From positions 6,192,501 through 6,256,500 of the forward strand of contig CAMQGK010000604.1 in NCBI GenBank assembly GCA_947000775.1: 64,000 nucleotides of DNA. Reading direction: 5' to 3'. The notes under the pieces are model-generated. The model was not told the origin of the DNA and made no database searches. It saw nothing but the letters and a program-made list of their open reading frames with translations. A program made the translations under genes and the position numbers. Of the stretch, positions 1 through 19,650 are shown in pieces (the first letter of the stretch is position 1; every line of letters begins with the position of its first letter). Origin of the DNA: Pterois miles. Its lineage: Eukaryota > Chordata > Actinopteri > Perciformes > Scorpaenidae.

Positions 1-1701
1 AAAGATATTTAATGAGCATTTGAAAAATAATCTTGTCAAGCCTTACGAGCCAACATATGTGTAATACCAATATATCTGCAGTGGTACAGTGTCAGAATAT
101 CATATGCATAATGTAGCTTAGTTATATAATCAAAATTATTTTATTAAATCTGAATGTGTAATTCTTGTCATGATTATTATTGACATAAATTTGATAATGA
201 CAATTTATTATGCTTTTTTTTCGCATGCCTTAACTGCAGCATTTTACCAGTTTTATTTATTCACATGCACTTTACCACTATACTGTCACCATAGCTCTAT
301 ATACTTTACTATTTCACAAACTGTTTACACCTCTGTGCATGTGTGCTGTGTACGGTATTTATTACTGTACTTCTCATCATGTATATACATACTACTTCTT
401 GTTTACATTCAGTGTATCCATTCGAAATACTGCCTTCCATAATTTTACATTTACGTGACTTATTCTATTTACATATGTTTATATTTAAGCCCATGTATTT
501 TAATTTGCACTATTTTATGTATTTGATTCCTATTTTAATTTTACTTGTGTGACTTTCCTTTTTCATATATACATTTTAATGAACATTGTTGAAGGGAACC
601 TGAGACTTAACATTGTTATTGCAGACGACTGCTTTGTTTGTATTGATGTGCATATGATGAATAAAGAAACATGAATCTTGAACTCGACAAACACAGTTTA
701 ACATCTAACGTCACACTTTTCTTCGCATGCCCAACTGCAGAATTGGAGAATAAGTGTTGTTAGTGGGTACGTAGTTATTATTTCTGTGTTATGTAACCGG
801 ATTGCTCTGAAACCTCACACAGTTTTCAGTGAAGCCCTGTTTCTCTCGCCCTGTCACATGTGCAGAATCTCTCTGACTTCATGTTGGGCATTTAATCAGA
901 AATCTGTGTGAAGGGTGGGCCAGTGCTCTGATTTATCGCTTTCATAAAACTTGCCAGACTTGGCAGCAGAAGAAATAAGAACCTTAGTCTGGATCAAAAT
1001 ATTACAATAGAATCAGAGAAGCTGCATAAAAGAAAATTACATCTAATTTTCTTTTATGCAGCTTCTCTGATTATATTCAATTCTATTTTAAGTAACCTTT
1101 AAAATCAGAACCAGGAAATGCTTTTGAGTTTGTTTCATACTGTTGATCTATATTTACATATGTGTTAAAGGTATAATATGCAAGAATTTCCTAAAAATAA
1201 TGCATATACTGATACAAAAATAACCCCTCTCATTCATCACTTTTGCCCCACTAGAAATGTGAGGTTGTTTCTGCAGAGACCCTTAAGCCATCTAAGCCTA
1301 GCTTTTTCTTCTTATTTTACTTTACTCAAATAGCTTTTAGGCCCCATGTGGGGGTGTAACCCCAAGACAATAACGGCATGAAGGGCGTGCAGCCTGTTCA
1401 GGTGGTCAAATATCGCCACTTTGTCACACCCTTCGACTTCTGATACCAACATACCAACAAGTCCTTTAGCTCGGTCATCATATCTGGCTGGCTCTTAGAG
1501 CCATCATGTCATTTGGCTTCAATAATTCTCCTCCACAACTTGCAAACTGCAATTCTTTCTAAAGCTGGTGAGCTAAAATTCAACCTATAACACAAAAAAT
1601 GTTGGCCTGACAACAAAGCCGCTGTGTGATTTAAAAAGACAAGATGCACGGACGTCAAAAAAACAGAAGCAGAGGTGCAAGTAGTATTTCTTAAGTCTTA
1701 C
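1..1701. other. ildr2 intron 2 sequence, no gene seen
   Basis: AT-rich intronic DNA left of exon 2. Around 560-690 it reads like the 3' end of a retroelement or processed transcript (AATAAA near 660, then an ATGAATCTTGAA run), but there is no recognisable protein. A perfect hairpin lies at 1011-1072. I see no exon with angulin-type coding. Confidence 0.5.
1011..1072. repeat. perfect 29-bp inverted repeat with 4-nt loop
   Basis: Bases 1011-1039 are the exact reverse complement of 1044-1072, separated by CATC at 1040-1043. No mismatch was found in the 29 pairs. The tiny loop is unlike a typical microRNA precursor. A palindromic insertion or foldback repeat is more likely. Confidence 0.9.
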
Positions 1702-2064
1702 TGTTGATGATGGAGATGTCTCTGCTCTTGTAGTACTCTGACAGCGTTATCGAGGAACCAGAGATGGAGGCTACAGTTCGGACCGTCCGGCTGCTGTCAG
1801 CGCAGTCGAGGTAGCTCGCCGTCATCCCCGTCTCGTATCCTCCACCGGCTCCTCTAGTTCCACCCGTCAGCCCACCTCCTCCATGGCCTCCACTCAGGCT
1901 GTCGGGGAAGTTGAACGAATCTCGCGTACGGTCCCGACAGTACGACTTGTAGACCCACTGCACCACGGGGGTCTGGGTGGACACGCTGTTGTACTGACAA
2001 GGCAGAACCACTGACTGGAACAGCACCGCATATCTCTTCTCATCTCTCACAAACACATGAACTC
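1702..2064 (-). CDS. ildr2: ildr2 coding exon 2 (Ig V domain, first part)
   Basis: This is a 363-nt phase 1-1 exon bounded by a CAG acceptor after a pyrimidine tract (2066-2065) and a GTAAGA donor (1701). It encodes the B-to-D strand part of the V-like domain, with cysteines in LPCQY, KSYCRD and YLDCAD. A run of about 20 residues rich in Gly and Thr, which I do not recall in human ILDR2, sits between the second and third cysteines. Confidence 0.87.
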
Positions 2065-5000
2065 CTGAGCAACGGGGAGGGAGGAAATCTGTGGGAGGAT
2101 GAGGAGATAATGAAGGGTCAGTAAAGTGTGAAAGGAAGGGTTAAAAACAAGCAAGTCTCTGCAATTATTACATTCATTACATTCTTTTTCATGACTCAGA
2201 CTCAGACTCAGACTTGAACACCAAGACAATATCTTATTGTTAATTACTTAACTTAATAACTATCCTGGATGTACATCACAAATAATATGCTTAAAAATCA
2301 TGGAAAACAAACATGCTTCTTATAACACTCATCTAGTTTTTACATTGCAAAAAGGATCTGCCAATAACTAATTTGGCATACTTTTAATGGTGCCAGTTTG
2401 TTGCTGCTGGGGGTGGCAGTGTCACTTTGAAAACTTCGGGCTGATACAAACACACAACAGATCTGACAGCCGCAACCGGTTACAGTAATAACTGGGAATG
2501 AGTAATGAAGAGGATTTAAAGACTACTACAGCAGACAGCAACACATAATGATTCAGATGCTGAGTCGAGGTTTAAGGAGACACCTGTCGCTGGTGACTCA
2601 CTATAAAAAATATCTGACAAATCACATGTTCCCATCATTGCAAGGATGTATGAGTTGCTTCTGCTTGGTGAAATCTGACTGTGAGCGAAGTTGACTCTGG
2701 GTCACATTATGAGCAGGCGTTCAAGCTCAGTAGTTCAACAGCAACACACACTAAAGAGGTGACCATATGAGGAAAAACACACCCACCCACACACACACAA
2801 TGAGAAACATCTGTGCATGCTGCTGTGTTTGTGAATGTGTTTCTTGGGCTAAGCAGTGGGAGGTGAACTGGACCAGTGAACAGGGATGAGGTGAGGGATG
2901 AGAGGGGGCAGCTCCACTTAATCCAGACCAGGCCTGTTGGAAGAGTTGTGTTTTCTTTCTGTTACTAAGAGTGAACCTAACTACACACCCTCACCTGGTT
3001 TCAAAGGCTGAAGAGATTTCATCCAAAATACCAACACGCTACATCAAGCAGTGTTATGTTTACCAAAACTATTAGTTCTTGGCTTTTTATAGACTTTCAC
3101 TAAGACATACTGACACCTCTTCTATCAAAAACCCCTCACCGGCGTAAACATAGCTACTAAATGGTGCCAAAACAATTTGCCAGTTCATTTAGTCGATCAA
3201 CAGAAAATTACTTAACTTTGATAATTGATCGTTTAAGTCATTTATTTACTAAAAAATAGCTGGTTCTACCTTCTCTGATGTGAGAATTTGCTGCTTTTCG
3301 CTGTTCACTAAATTATTATAAATTGAATATATTTGACTTTTGGCTTCTTGATCTGACAAAACAAGAAATTTCCAATTCTGACATTTTAGAGGCTAAACGA
3401 TTCATTGATTATTATTATTATAATATTTATACTGTATACCACAACTCAATCATGAAAATAGTGGTGTTGTCGCAATAATAACATGTTAACACAAATTAAT
3501 TTGTAAATAAATTAATTGTAAATAACAAATTTAATTTAATTTTGGCGAGGAAACGCTTTCACATTCATAATGTTTGCATTTATACAAATATATTGTATAC
3601 AGTATCTTAGGGCTATAAAAGTTAACGCAATAATAATGAATTAACACCAATTTGTTTTATTGTCACTAATTACTTAAACACAATAGTGCAACTTGTGACT
3701 TTTGGGTTGTAGCGGGCTCACTTTTAAAACTAGAGTGAGCTACTGGTATCATGTGACACTAGAAAACAATGCCATGTTACAATGTTGTGAAGGTTAAATA
3801 ACACTCCAAACTTATGCTAAATTTTGGTGAGGAGAAACTGGCATGACCATTTTCAAAGGGGGCAAGTCATAGTCAAGTCAGCACCCTGACACACTGACAG
3901 CTGTTGCTGCCTGCTGGGCTGCAACTGCTGTGCTGTTTTGTGTTGTTAATTGATGTCCAATAATAAACATATACATATGTTTATTGACAGAAAAATTAAC
4001 TATGGACAATTAGGAGATTAATTGTGAGGAAATATTTCAATTAATTGACAGACCTAGAAAATAGTCATTAGTTGCAGCCCTATTACTAACAGAATTATTG
4101 GTACCGTAAAATCAAAACTATGAGACCATACATCTCTTTATGGGTAACCCCACAGGTAACTTCCATGTTCTCATACACAGAGCAATATTATTAACAGTAA
4201 AATATAAAATCCATGTTATAACGACACCATGAATGCACAGTTCTCAAGGTGGAGAAACATCAACCGATAAACACCAGTCAGATTTTAAAGCAAATCAGAA
4301 ATACCACTCATCTCTCCTTCCTGTTGTTAGCTGATTCAGAAGGCTACTGTAAGGTTAATTTCAAAAATAAAACTGTAAAATGTGATGTTTTAGTATCTAA
4401 TGCCACTTGATCGTTCACACCTTGCGTGATAGTTTTGTGCTTTTATTTTTCTTACCAGTGAATAATGGTATTCTGTAAGTATGTATTTAAAGGCTTCACT
4501 GAGTCATCTGAAACCAATTTGAGTTTACAGTAAAAGCTTGTCTGAAGTGATGTGAATTTCAGGGAAAAAAGAAACATGTCAGACCAAGATAAAGCCAGTT
4601 GTCTAAAACATAGATTCCTCAGAAAAACATTTCTCTGACTTCTGAGAAAAGGAATAAAAATGCCAGGAGGTTGGTCTTCCTGGGATCACAGGCTGGAGGG
4701 GGGGATCCAAGCTTTATTAGTTTTTCAGAGGCAGCCACCTCCAGAGGAGAAAATGAAAGCAGGAGGAAGAGGAGAGCAAAGATAGTTACTGTTGTAATAC
4801 TGGACAAAGGAGCCTTGTTGAGAATGTTGGAGAGATTTGAGTTGTATTATTAAAGTCTTGCTGTCTTGATTTCTCTGCATTCACACTGGAATAACATCCT
4901 AAACATGCTGTTTCACTGATTTGCCATTACACAGGCTTTGGCTTTTAATGGAGATTACAGACATTATACGTGCCTTTAAGAAAACGTTTTTGTTAAAAAA

Positions 5001-5726
5001 TGACATGCAGCGCTAAAATAAAGCCATTAACAAACAATGAGCCCATATGCTACTGTAGTATCCCTATGCTGTAGTATAATCTGTAGTATGCAACTGCTCC
5101 TATTGTATTTGTATCTTCTATTTAGTTATTAAATATAAATACACCATTTCATTTCCCTTCGGGGTATCATCAAGTTTTCTTCACATGCATCTACTAGGTG
5201 TTTAATAAATATCTAATATTTTAAGGTGCTTTGTCTCTGCAAACTAAATTAAGTGGTTAAATGTCATTTCACCAGGGACCTAGTTAAATCTGTCAGAAGT
5301 TGGACCTCCTAATCCACAACCCCCAAAGCTTCAGGTCGGATCATTCACACATGACTAAATAACAGCACTGCTAGCATACCGGACCACAGAGCACCAAGCT
5401 GTAATTTAACGTATTTTAATACTATTAATACAAAATATTGCAGCTTTGGCAGAATAAAGAGGCTCTTTGTGTGTTACGGAACAATAAGTGACGTTCGGCT
5501 AAAACATTATAATTAATTTGGGGCAAAGTTAAATGCTTCATTCGTTTGTAGAGGCTGAAGCAGCGCAGGTTAGCTTAGCTAGTTAAAGTGACGCTAACTC
5601 ACTGTTAACGTAAACTAAAATGTGAGCTGAACCTGTTACACCGCCTCACTCAGCGGATAACATCTCTCATCTTCTCTTACCTGTCACATAAACGATAAAA
5701 ATCCACCACTTCCAAACCAAAAACAT
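1702..5726 (-). CDS. ildr2: ildr2, angulin-family Ig receptor, first two coding exons (3' part outside window)
   Basis: Immunoglobulin-like domain containing receptor 2 is a single-pass angulin of tricellular junctions and ER, related to LSR and ILDR1. Two coding exons are seen: 5681-5726 (signal peptide) and 1702-2064 (first part of the V-type Ig domain). Both boundaries are phase 1 with GT/AG sites, so they join in frame. Recognisable angulin motifs are VVLPCQY (first Ig cysteine), VVQWVYKSYC, YLDCADSSRTVR and the strand before the ITI-type motif. They match ILDR2 better than ILDR1 or LSR as I recall those proteins. The second Ig cysteine, the membrane helix and the cysteine-rich juxtamembrane region lie left of position 1. 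The Ig domain has an unusual glycine-rich insertion. The neighbouring gpa33 supports the assignment, since human ILDR2 and GPA33 are both on 1q24. Confidence 0.88.
2065..5680 (-). other. ildr2 intron 1
   Basis: 3.6-kb intron. It holds a copy of a dispersed AATCGATTAA-ended repeat at about 3608-4070 and otherwise AT-rich sequence. A 62-codon open frame at 4619-4807 starts with a signal-peptide-like stretch, but it has no donor in the phase needed for exon 2, so it is not called as an alternative first exon. Confidence 0.55.
3608..4070 (+). repeat. dispersed teleost repeat, family A copy 1
   Basis: Starts with AGGGCTATAAAAGTTAACGC and ends with an ATTAATTGACAGACC motif. Blocks such as AATAACACTCCAAACTTATGC, GTGAGGAGAAACTGGC and CACTGACAGCTGTTG recur at 28430-28955. 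Relative to that copy it lacks an internal block after the AAACTGGC motif. It has no coding capacity. The class is unknown to me, probably a non-autonomous DNA element. Confidence 0.65.
5681..5726 (-). CDS. ildr2: ildr2 coding exon 1 (signal peptide)
   Basis: ATG at 5726 opens MFLVWKWWIFIVYVT plus one base, followed by a GTAAGA donor at 5680. The short hydrophobic peptide is a plausible signal sequence. The phase-1 end joins exon 2 to give VTGVHVFVRDEKR. An open frame runs upstream of this ATG, so the start is inferred from the signal peptide and exon phase. Confidence 0.75.
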
Positions 5727-8533
5727 TTTCCAAATCCTGCAGGTGAAGTTCACAAAAGTTTCCTTTTCTCCTTTTCTCTTTCGCCTCATCCCTGGACGGC
5801 GTTTCGGGCTCACTGTCGGACGGTTAGCAGCAACATAACGGGACCGCTGAGCGCGAGCAGCGGCTGGAGGCACAACCAGCGTCAAGCACGTCAAAATAAA
5901 ACTCCCAACTTCCGGCAATAGCTTCCACAATAAAAGCTTTGTTGCTGCGTTAAATGAGAACGTGAGTGCTCTGATGAGAGGTAGAAAATTACTAACTGTA
6001 TTCAGCTGAAGTGTCTTACTGAAGTATTTTTGAGATAGCCCTACTAATATAATATCACCTTTACTCACTAGCCAGCTTTTGCTTTTACTGTAATGTCCCC
6101 TCAAAATACACTCCTGAACAAAATCTTAAGACCGGAGGAAAAATGACAAGAACTCACATTTTGCACTGGTGGATCGTAACCAGATTGTAAGATGAGCTTC
6201 AAAATGCAAATACAAGAAACAGGAGCAAGAGACAAAAGTCTGCAATTTATTGAAAACGGCATTTAAATTCAAACAGGCTGTTCATCAGCTGATCAAAAGT
6301 TTAAGAGCATAGCTGTTTGTTGTGTGCTGAGGTGTGTGTGTGTACAGTCGTGTGTGGTAGATGGAGACAAACAGACAGAAGAACATGTCAGCCTGTCACA
6401 CCATGCTGTACCACAAAGCTTCAAATACCTTTCAGTATTTTTCACTGAAGCTCTGAAGCCCAAAAAATGATATTCAGGACAGACCTAAAGTTAAACCACA
6501 TACAGTAGAGGAAGGCTAGCTGCAGCTGATAGTCTGAGCTCGGCTTGGTCTGTAGTGGAAGTAGGCCTATGAGCCCAGTGCTGCTGTACTGGTACTGGTG
6601 AAAATCCAATGGGAATAAAAATAACAGTGAGGAAAAAATTATTTAAAAAAACAGTCCACAGTACAGTGTACTGGAAGTTGTAAACAATAAGAATAATACA
6701 ATAAATAATAATGGTTGGATATACATGGACTGGATAATTATGCACAGTATGTACATGTGAAGATGCCCATACACTGTGTGCACAGTAAGTAGGATGTACT
6801 GTATACTGACAGTGACATTTATGTATATATTACAAAACAATACTGCATTAAAATATAATCTATAATGGCAGCAGGGGATATTTTCATGTGTGACTGAAAT
6901 ATTTCACATTCAGAGCGTGATACATTATTCTATCAAGACTGTGGACACATCTCCAAATCGTCACAATACTGAAATAAAATGAAAAATGAATTATGAACAT
7001 TTTAAGCTCTTCTGTGGGGCCAAATATCCCTCATCAGTAGCCTTGTAAGCCTTGTATTTGTAAGATGACATTTATGGAAAGTAAAATGCCATCAGGCTGT
7101 TTTTGCCATCTGAAAATAATAACACACATCAGGTGGCAGCCTTGTGATATTTTCCAAGGAGAAGATCTTTTAATACAAGCTTGTTATTATATTTTGTAGT
7201 CCAAATGACCCCATATCCGGTACTAGTCGCCTACTTGTGTATCTTGACGGTAACTTCAGGAGCAGAGCGGGGAGGCGCCGAGACGCTCTTTCCAGACAAT
7301 GGATGGTGGCGAAGATGGAGGGAAGGACATAATGAACAATAAAAAAAAAAATAAATAAGTTCCAAACGTCCACCAAATGACATTAATAATCATTAATACT
7401 ACAACTGTTACTATTTATAAAATATTTTTGTTTCTACCCCAAGTAATTATAAAACAACTGAGCTGTCTCAGAGGTGTAATGTCGCCATCTAGTGTTCAGG
7501 TTTCACACAGTTGCAAGAAGCTGTTTTGTTCATTTTATTTCATCTTTATTTTACAGCGTTTTTTATGAACGGAATGCATCTCACAATGTTTCACAACACA
7601 TATCCCATATTAAAACTGGCAACATTACCACTGCAGAGATAAAAATAGTTGTCATATTTCATTGCATTTCAACCAAAATATCTAAAAAATAATTCAATAA
7701 AATAAAAAGTTGGTATGGCAAAAGGAGGCTATTTACTGCATATGTTCAAAGTGATTTTCATTTGTGATGGTGGAACTATAACCTGAAAGGTCTGTGGTGA
7801 TATTTTAAATACCAACAAGCAGAAGAAGTTCTAGTTCGAGTTTCTATAATGTTACAGAAAAAAAAAAGTTTCTATACAAGGATGGATAGTATCTAACGCA
7901 AATGAACAGAAATAATGATATGAAGCATAACTTATGACACAAAACTGAAGCCCTTTTCTTTAGTGTGGAGGTAGCATCCTAAGAAATAAGATTACCACCA
8001 GTTACACCCAACAACAGAAGCCACAAACAGACAGACGTGACAAGGCCATGCATGCTGACTTTAAAACTTAAAATACCACCTAATGTTTGGATCATGCAGC
8101 TCTCTAAAAATGTTTTGTTTTTTTTTTCTCCCTGGGGCATCTGTGAAATGTTGGTCCAGTGCCTAATATTTGTGTGATGTGAGTTTGGTACACAACAAAG
8201 ATACAGATCTAGCCCCGGGCAGTCTGTATACCTGAGCCTATACCTGAGTTAGTACCGGTTTCCCCGCCCACCCCGCCACTCCTTGTTTAAAGCAGATCAG
8301 ATGGGCTTCGTGGCTGCCATTTTGTATTCCCTGACCTTTCTCAACTAACCCTCCCATAAACTTGACTCACTGAATTGTTAAGAAAACAACATTATGCATT
8401 ATCCTCTCAGTTCTACTATAGTTGTGGTGTTTGACCCAATTATGCCACAATAAGATCCATGGAGGCAAAAATGTTGTTCAAGCCAATCGGTCACACTTTG
8501 AGTGTGAAGTAACTGGCTGCCATTTGAGCAAAG
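5727..8533. other. ildr2 5' flank and gpa33 3' flank, no gene seen
   Basis: A slightly GC-richer patch at about 5790-5900, just upstream of ildr2 exon 1, fits a 5' UTR or promoter. The rest holds a Tc1-like relic at 6103-6310 and AT-rich sequence. Reverse-strand AATAAA motifs near 7534-7550 could serve gpa33 polyadenylation, but this is weak. Confidence 0.4.
6103..6310. mobile_element. degenerate Tc1/mariner-like relic
   Basis: Contains CTGAACAAAATCTTAAGACC near the left and CAGCTGATCAAAAGTTTAAG near the right, with GAAAAATGACAAGAA between. This resembles terminal sequences of Tc1-like elements common in fish. There is no transposase and no clean TA-bounded pair of ends, so this is a fragment. 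Confidence 0.45.
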
Positions 8534-15553
<7,020 letters not shown>

Positions 15554-16127
15554 TGCCAACACTTTTATCTTCTGAAACTATCTCACCGATTCTTCTTTGT
15601 CTGGTTGTTTTCGCTACAAGGAACCTGAGCTGCCTGGTGTGTATTTGCATCGAAACCTGACAGCGACCTGTGAGGGTGAGGGATGCGCCTCTTGGGTGCG
15701 CTCGGCGCGTCTGGATGACTGACGGCGCACACCGCCAATCACTGTAGCTCCTGTGGTTCAGGAACATTCTTGATCCGCCCACCTGGCGAGTGTCAGCTTG
15801 CCCTAAAATCCAGTATACCTGTCTGTTCAGGGATACTCCTAACAGGATACTAGTTTTCTCAGGGTTACTCTCACAACAGGAGCACTGTCACCAGATTTAA
15901 GCGAATATGTCACATTTGAGTCTGGTGACATATTATAGACATTTTCTCATTATTTACGCATGATCTTTTAGTGATCAGCTTTGTGTTGCAAGAGACAGAC
16001 GACGATTTACAAAACCAAACACTTGTCAGTGTGTGGGAGGTGCAGTGAAAAACAGATGTGTGTTGTTGGAACAAGAGAAGCGTTTTGTCCTGCCAGACTG
16101 GTTCGACGAGGCTTTATCACCTAGAGG

Positions 16128-16143
16128 CACACACACACACACT

Positions 16144-16183
<40 letters not shown>
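16128..16183. repeat. (CA)n microsatellite
   Basis: CA units interrupted once by CTCCA at about 16141-16145. Confidence 0.92.
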
Positions 16184-16185
<2 letters not shown>

Positions 16186-16584
16186 AACAAAGACAGAGCA
16201 TGTGTTTCAGGAACTAATTACAAGCATATCTTCCTCCAATGAATTTAAAATATTAGATTTTAAGTGACCACACTATAATAAAGTTGATGCTGTGTTGTAG
16301 GCTGCTGCAGCACCGCTCCGTGGATGTTACTGAGAATCTATCCAGCGATGTCCTACTCTAAAGGGACAAGCTAGAGATTAAATGCACCCCACCTTTAATA
16401 GCTTCTAGAATAATTAATTCCAGCCACTTGGGTGAATTAAAGGAATAGTTTCACATTTTGGAAATATGCAGATTTGCTTTGTGGCGAGGAGTTAGAGGAG
16501 AGGATCAATACCACGCTCATATTTGTTTGTAATACGTTCTCATCCCAACTCGTCACATAATGACGCCTTGTTACACATCTCAGT

Positions 16585-16985
16585 GTCACTTTAGGTTCAG
16601 GCAATAAAACTACCTAGTTAGGTTTAAGGTAAAACAACATGGTTGAACTTAAAACTACTACATTCGTAAAGTGACACTGAACACTGTAAATGCAAGACAC
16701 AAACAAACAGCTGATTGTAACATGCCACACAGGACACGAACAGCAGTCTTCTGGATCAAAGCCTTGTGTTTGTTGGACCCATCCCTCCCCTCCCACCCGC
16801 TGTGCGTGTATTTTGCCCTTAAAAACTATGTCACCACACTCCTGCCACATTTTCTCAGAGTTTACTGTTACTGCAAATGGGTTTACATTAATGGACAGCC
16901 TGATGCACTAAAGGACGCCTTGTGCGGCGGTATCACACGCTGACGGCGGTGACAAAGTCTTGGTATTTGCTGCCTGGGAATGAGA
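16585..16985 (+). repeat. dispersed repeat, family D copy 1
   Basis: Shares GGCAATAAAAC near its start with the copy at 40675-41665. It also shares AAAGCCTTGTGTTTG, GGACCCATCC, GGTTTACATTAATGGA-type and CTGGGAATGAGAACG motifs, in the same order. No coding capacity. Confidence 0.6.
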
Positions 16986-17751
16986 ACGGGCTGAATATGA
17001 AGCTACAGGCAGCAGCTGATTAGCTTAGCTTAGCACAATGACTGGAAACAGGGAAACAACTAGTCTGGTTCCTTTAAATGTGCTCTAAATTCACTAATGA
17101 ACACATTCCATCTTGTTTGTTAAATTGCACAAAAACAAATTTTGTTGCACACACCAGGACCACTTCATTATCAGAAGAAAGATGCATTAAACACCGAAGC
17201 ACCAACCACGTCCCAGTTGTTGTTTGTTGGTTTTGGTAATTTCAGTTTTCAGTGAAATATTCCGAACATTCATTAATATAGTTCATCTAAAGCTGTTTTA
17301 CATGAACGGTTTGTGTCAAGCCGGGCAGCTGTAGCCACTGGCAACCGCTCTCAAAGAAAGATGGCCTCATTTGCAGCATTAGAGCAGATAAATGATTTGA
17401 AATGAATTATATTATGTTCCTCCTCAACTTGTTAACATCAAGTAATAAGACAAAAACATGCTGGATGTCTTTATCATATGAAAGCATACAAAATACTGAA
17501 TTCTGAAGAGGCCTTTTTCAGATATTTTTGATGTCATAGTAGGAAAAACAGGTGTAGACTAGAAAAGCACTCGGAGAGTGCAGATCTCCGCCAAGCACCA
17601 TAGTTTCCCCCCTGGCGGTTTCTTCTGGATCTATCTCCTCAAGTATTAAAGCTAGATCAAATTCGTTGACATACTTCAGATGCGGAAGTGTCTCAGCTAC
17701 ACGATGCCGCTTGTTAGAAATCTCTACCTCTAATATTAAATGAACACTAGA

Positions 17752-18034
17752 TAAGATAAGATAAGATGAACCTTTATTAATCCCTGTAGGGAAATTCAGT
17801 TTTTTACACTCTGTTGTTAATTTCACACAGTACATATACATTAATGGAGAGATGTCAGAGTGAGGGGGCTGCTCCTGACAAGCGCCCCAAGCAGTTGGGG
17901 GTTTGGTGCCTTGCTCAGGGGCACCTCGGCACCTCTCCAGCAACCAGTTGGTCTTAGTCCCTGTTGGGACTTGAACCGGTGACCCTCCGATTCTTAAAAC
18001 AAGTCCCTACGGACTGAGCTACTGCTGCCCCAAG
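17752..18034 (-). mobile_element. tRNA-derived SINE-like copy
   Basis: On the minus strand the element begins GGGGCAGCAGTAGCTCAGTC, giving a tRNA-like box A, followed by GGGTCACCGGTTCAAGTCCC as box B. It ends in TTAATAAAGG and GATAAGAT units. The body contains GCCCCAAGCAGTTGGGGGTT. These Pol III box positions support a tRNA-derived SINE origin. Confidence 0.7.
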
Positions 18035-18884
18035 GCCAAAATGTAAGAGTACCCCCATTTTTTATATAAATTGCTATAAAATCCGCCATCTGGATCAGAT
18101 CTGGATCAGCCTTTGGGATTTGATAGAAGTACACATTGTAAATCCCTGAGTCAAATTTCATGAGCTTTGGGCAACAATTACCAGAGATGGATTTCTTCCG
18201 GATCACCCCCAAAGTTAAATCAGTTCTTCCTTTTCACATTTCCGACACACCCTGAAAATTTCATCAAAATCCGTAAATAAGTTTTGAGTTATCTTGAACA
18301 CAATCAAACAAACAGACAGATAAATGCCGGCAAAAACATAACCTCCTTGGTGGAGGTAATAATAAAACTGCCCATGGCTGGGAAATTATTGGGCAAAATA
18401 AGTTGTTTGCCCATGCCCTCTAGAATGACACATAGACACATTCTGATCTGAAAAGCTTAGTTAACTCCTATCATCATCACTATTGTAACATAATCCAAAG
18501 CTAAACATAGAGTTGTGATCATTAGTTGGTAAATAATTGAGCTCCAGTAATAGATAGTAGTAGAAGTTAGCGATGCTGAGCAAAAACATCAGTAGACTGT
18601 GGGAACACATTGGTGTGTTAGAGTGTCTCCACCACACTAATGAAAGAGGAACAACCTTAACCAAGTAGAGATTAGCATTTCTGTATTTAACCATGAGGTT
18701 TGAGAGAGATGGTGCTGCTGATATTGTGCACAAAGATGTGGTAAAGGTTCACATCAGGTTGCCCTGAAACAGTTTCCATATAGAAGCAACCGCAATCTAC
18801 AACAGCATGGCCTGTTTGTAGTAGTACAGTAAATAAAGTAAGTTTAAAAAAAAAAAGTAACTAAAAAATCAATTTGTTAAAATT

Positions 18885-19533
18885 CTTTATGCAAAAGATT
18901 CAATGTGGCATTTTGTGACATACACTGCAGGCGGTCGATTGCCGCAAAAGATAATTGAACTGTGTACTTCCGCTGAAACATTAGACAGCAAGTGTTTGAT
19001 CAGTTTGTCATTTACGTGACATTTTGTGTTTCGAGACCAACCTTTTCCTTGTATAGATAATACAATTTATTGTATCTTCACAAAGCCAGAAGCCCATTTA
19101 TAATGGATGAAAAATAATCAACTTTTGTGTTTCACTCCATCCATGCACAAGTGTGTGTGTACATTACGAGTGTCATTCGATTAAAATATTCAATCATGAT
19201 TAATCCCATTATTGCCCATAGTTAATTGCAATTAATCACAAATTAGTCATACATTTTTCAACTGTTCAAAATGCCGAAAGGGAGATTTGTCAAGTATATA
19301 ATAATCAATGTGGGAGTGGGCACATATGTTTGCTTGATGCAAATGTATGGATATATTTACTATCAGAAATCAAATAACAACACAAAATAATGACAAATAT
19401 TGTGACCAGACTGACTGGGATTATCATAAAGTGGGTATGTCTGTAAAGGGGAGACTGGTGAGTAGCCATAAATCCCATTTTCATTAACATATCTTGAGGT
19501 CAGAGGTCAAGGGACCCCTTTGAAAATGGCCAG

Positions 19534-19599
<66 letters not shown>

Positions 19600-19650
19600 T
19601 ACACCCCAGTAGTAGTTTGTATTTTACCAGACCACCCTCTCACCTTTGGA
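18885..19650 (-). repeat. composite repeat, inverted relative to 28190-29240
   Basis: Read on the minus strand this stretch matches 28190-29240. It has the ACACCCCAGTAGTAGTTTGT block beside a TA array, the TCTGACCTCAAGATATG and CATTTTGAAC blocks of family A, then the GGCTTCTGGCTTTGTGAAGA and CAAACACTTGCTGTCTAATG blocks. Individual matches are near-identical over tens of bases. Confidence 0.72.
19535..19594. repeat. (TG)n(TA)n microsatellite
   Basis: About 16 TG units followed by about 13 TA units inside the composite repeat. Confidence 0.92.

Noticed and set aside
1011..1072. Hairpin as a microRNA precursor
   Set aside because: The loop is only four bases, the stem is perfect and AT-rich, and typical precursor bulges and length are absent.
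4619..4807. Open frame on the minus strand with a signal-peptide-like start in ildr2 intron 1
   Set aside because: No donor in the phase required by exon 2, no further homology, and exon 1 at 5681-5726 already fits exactly.
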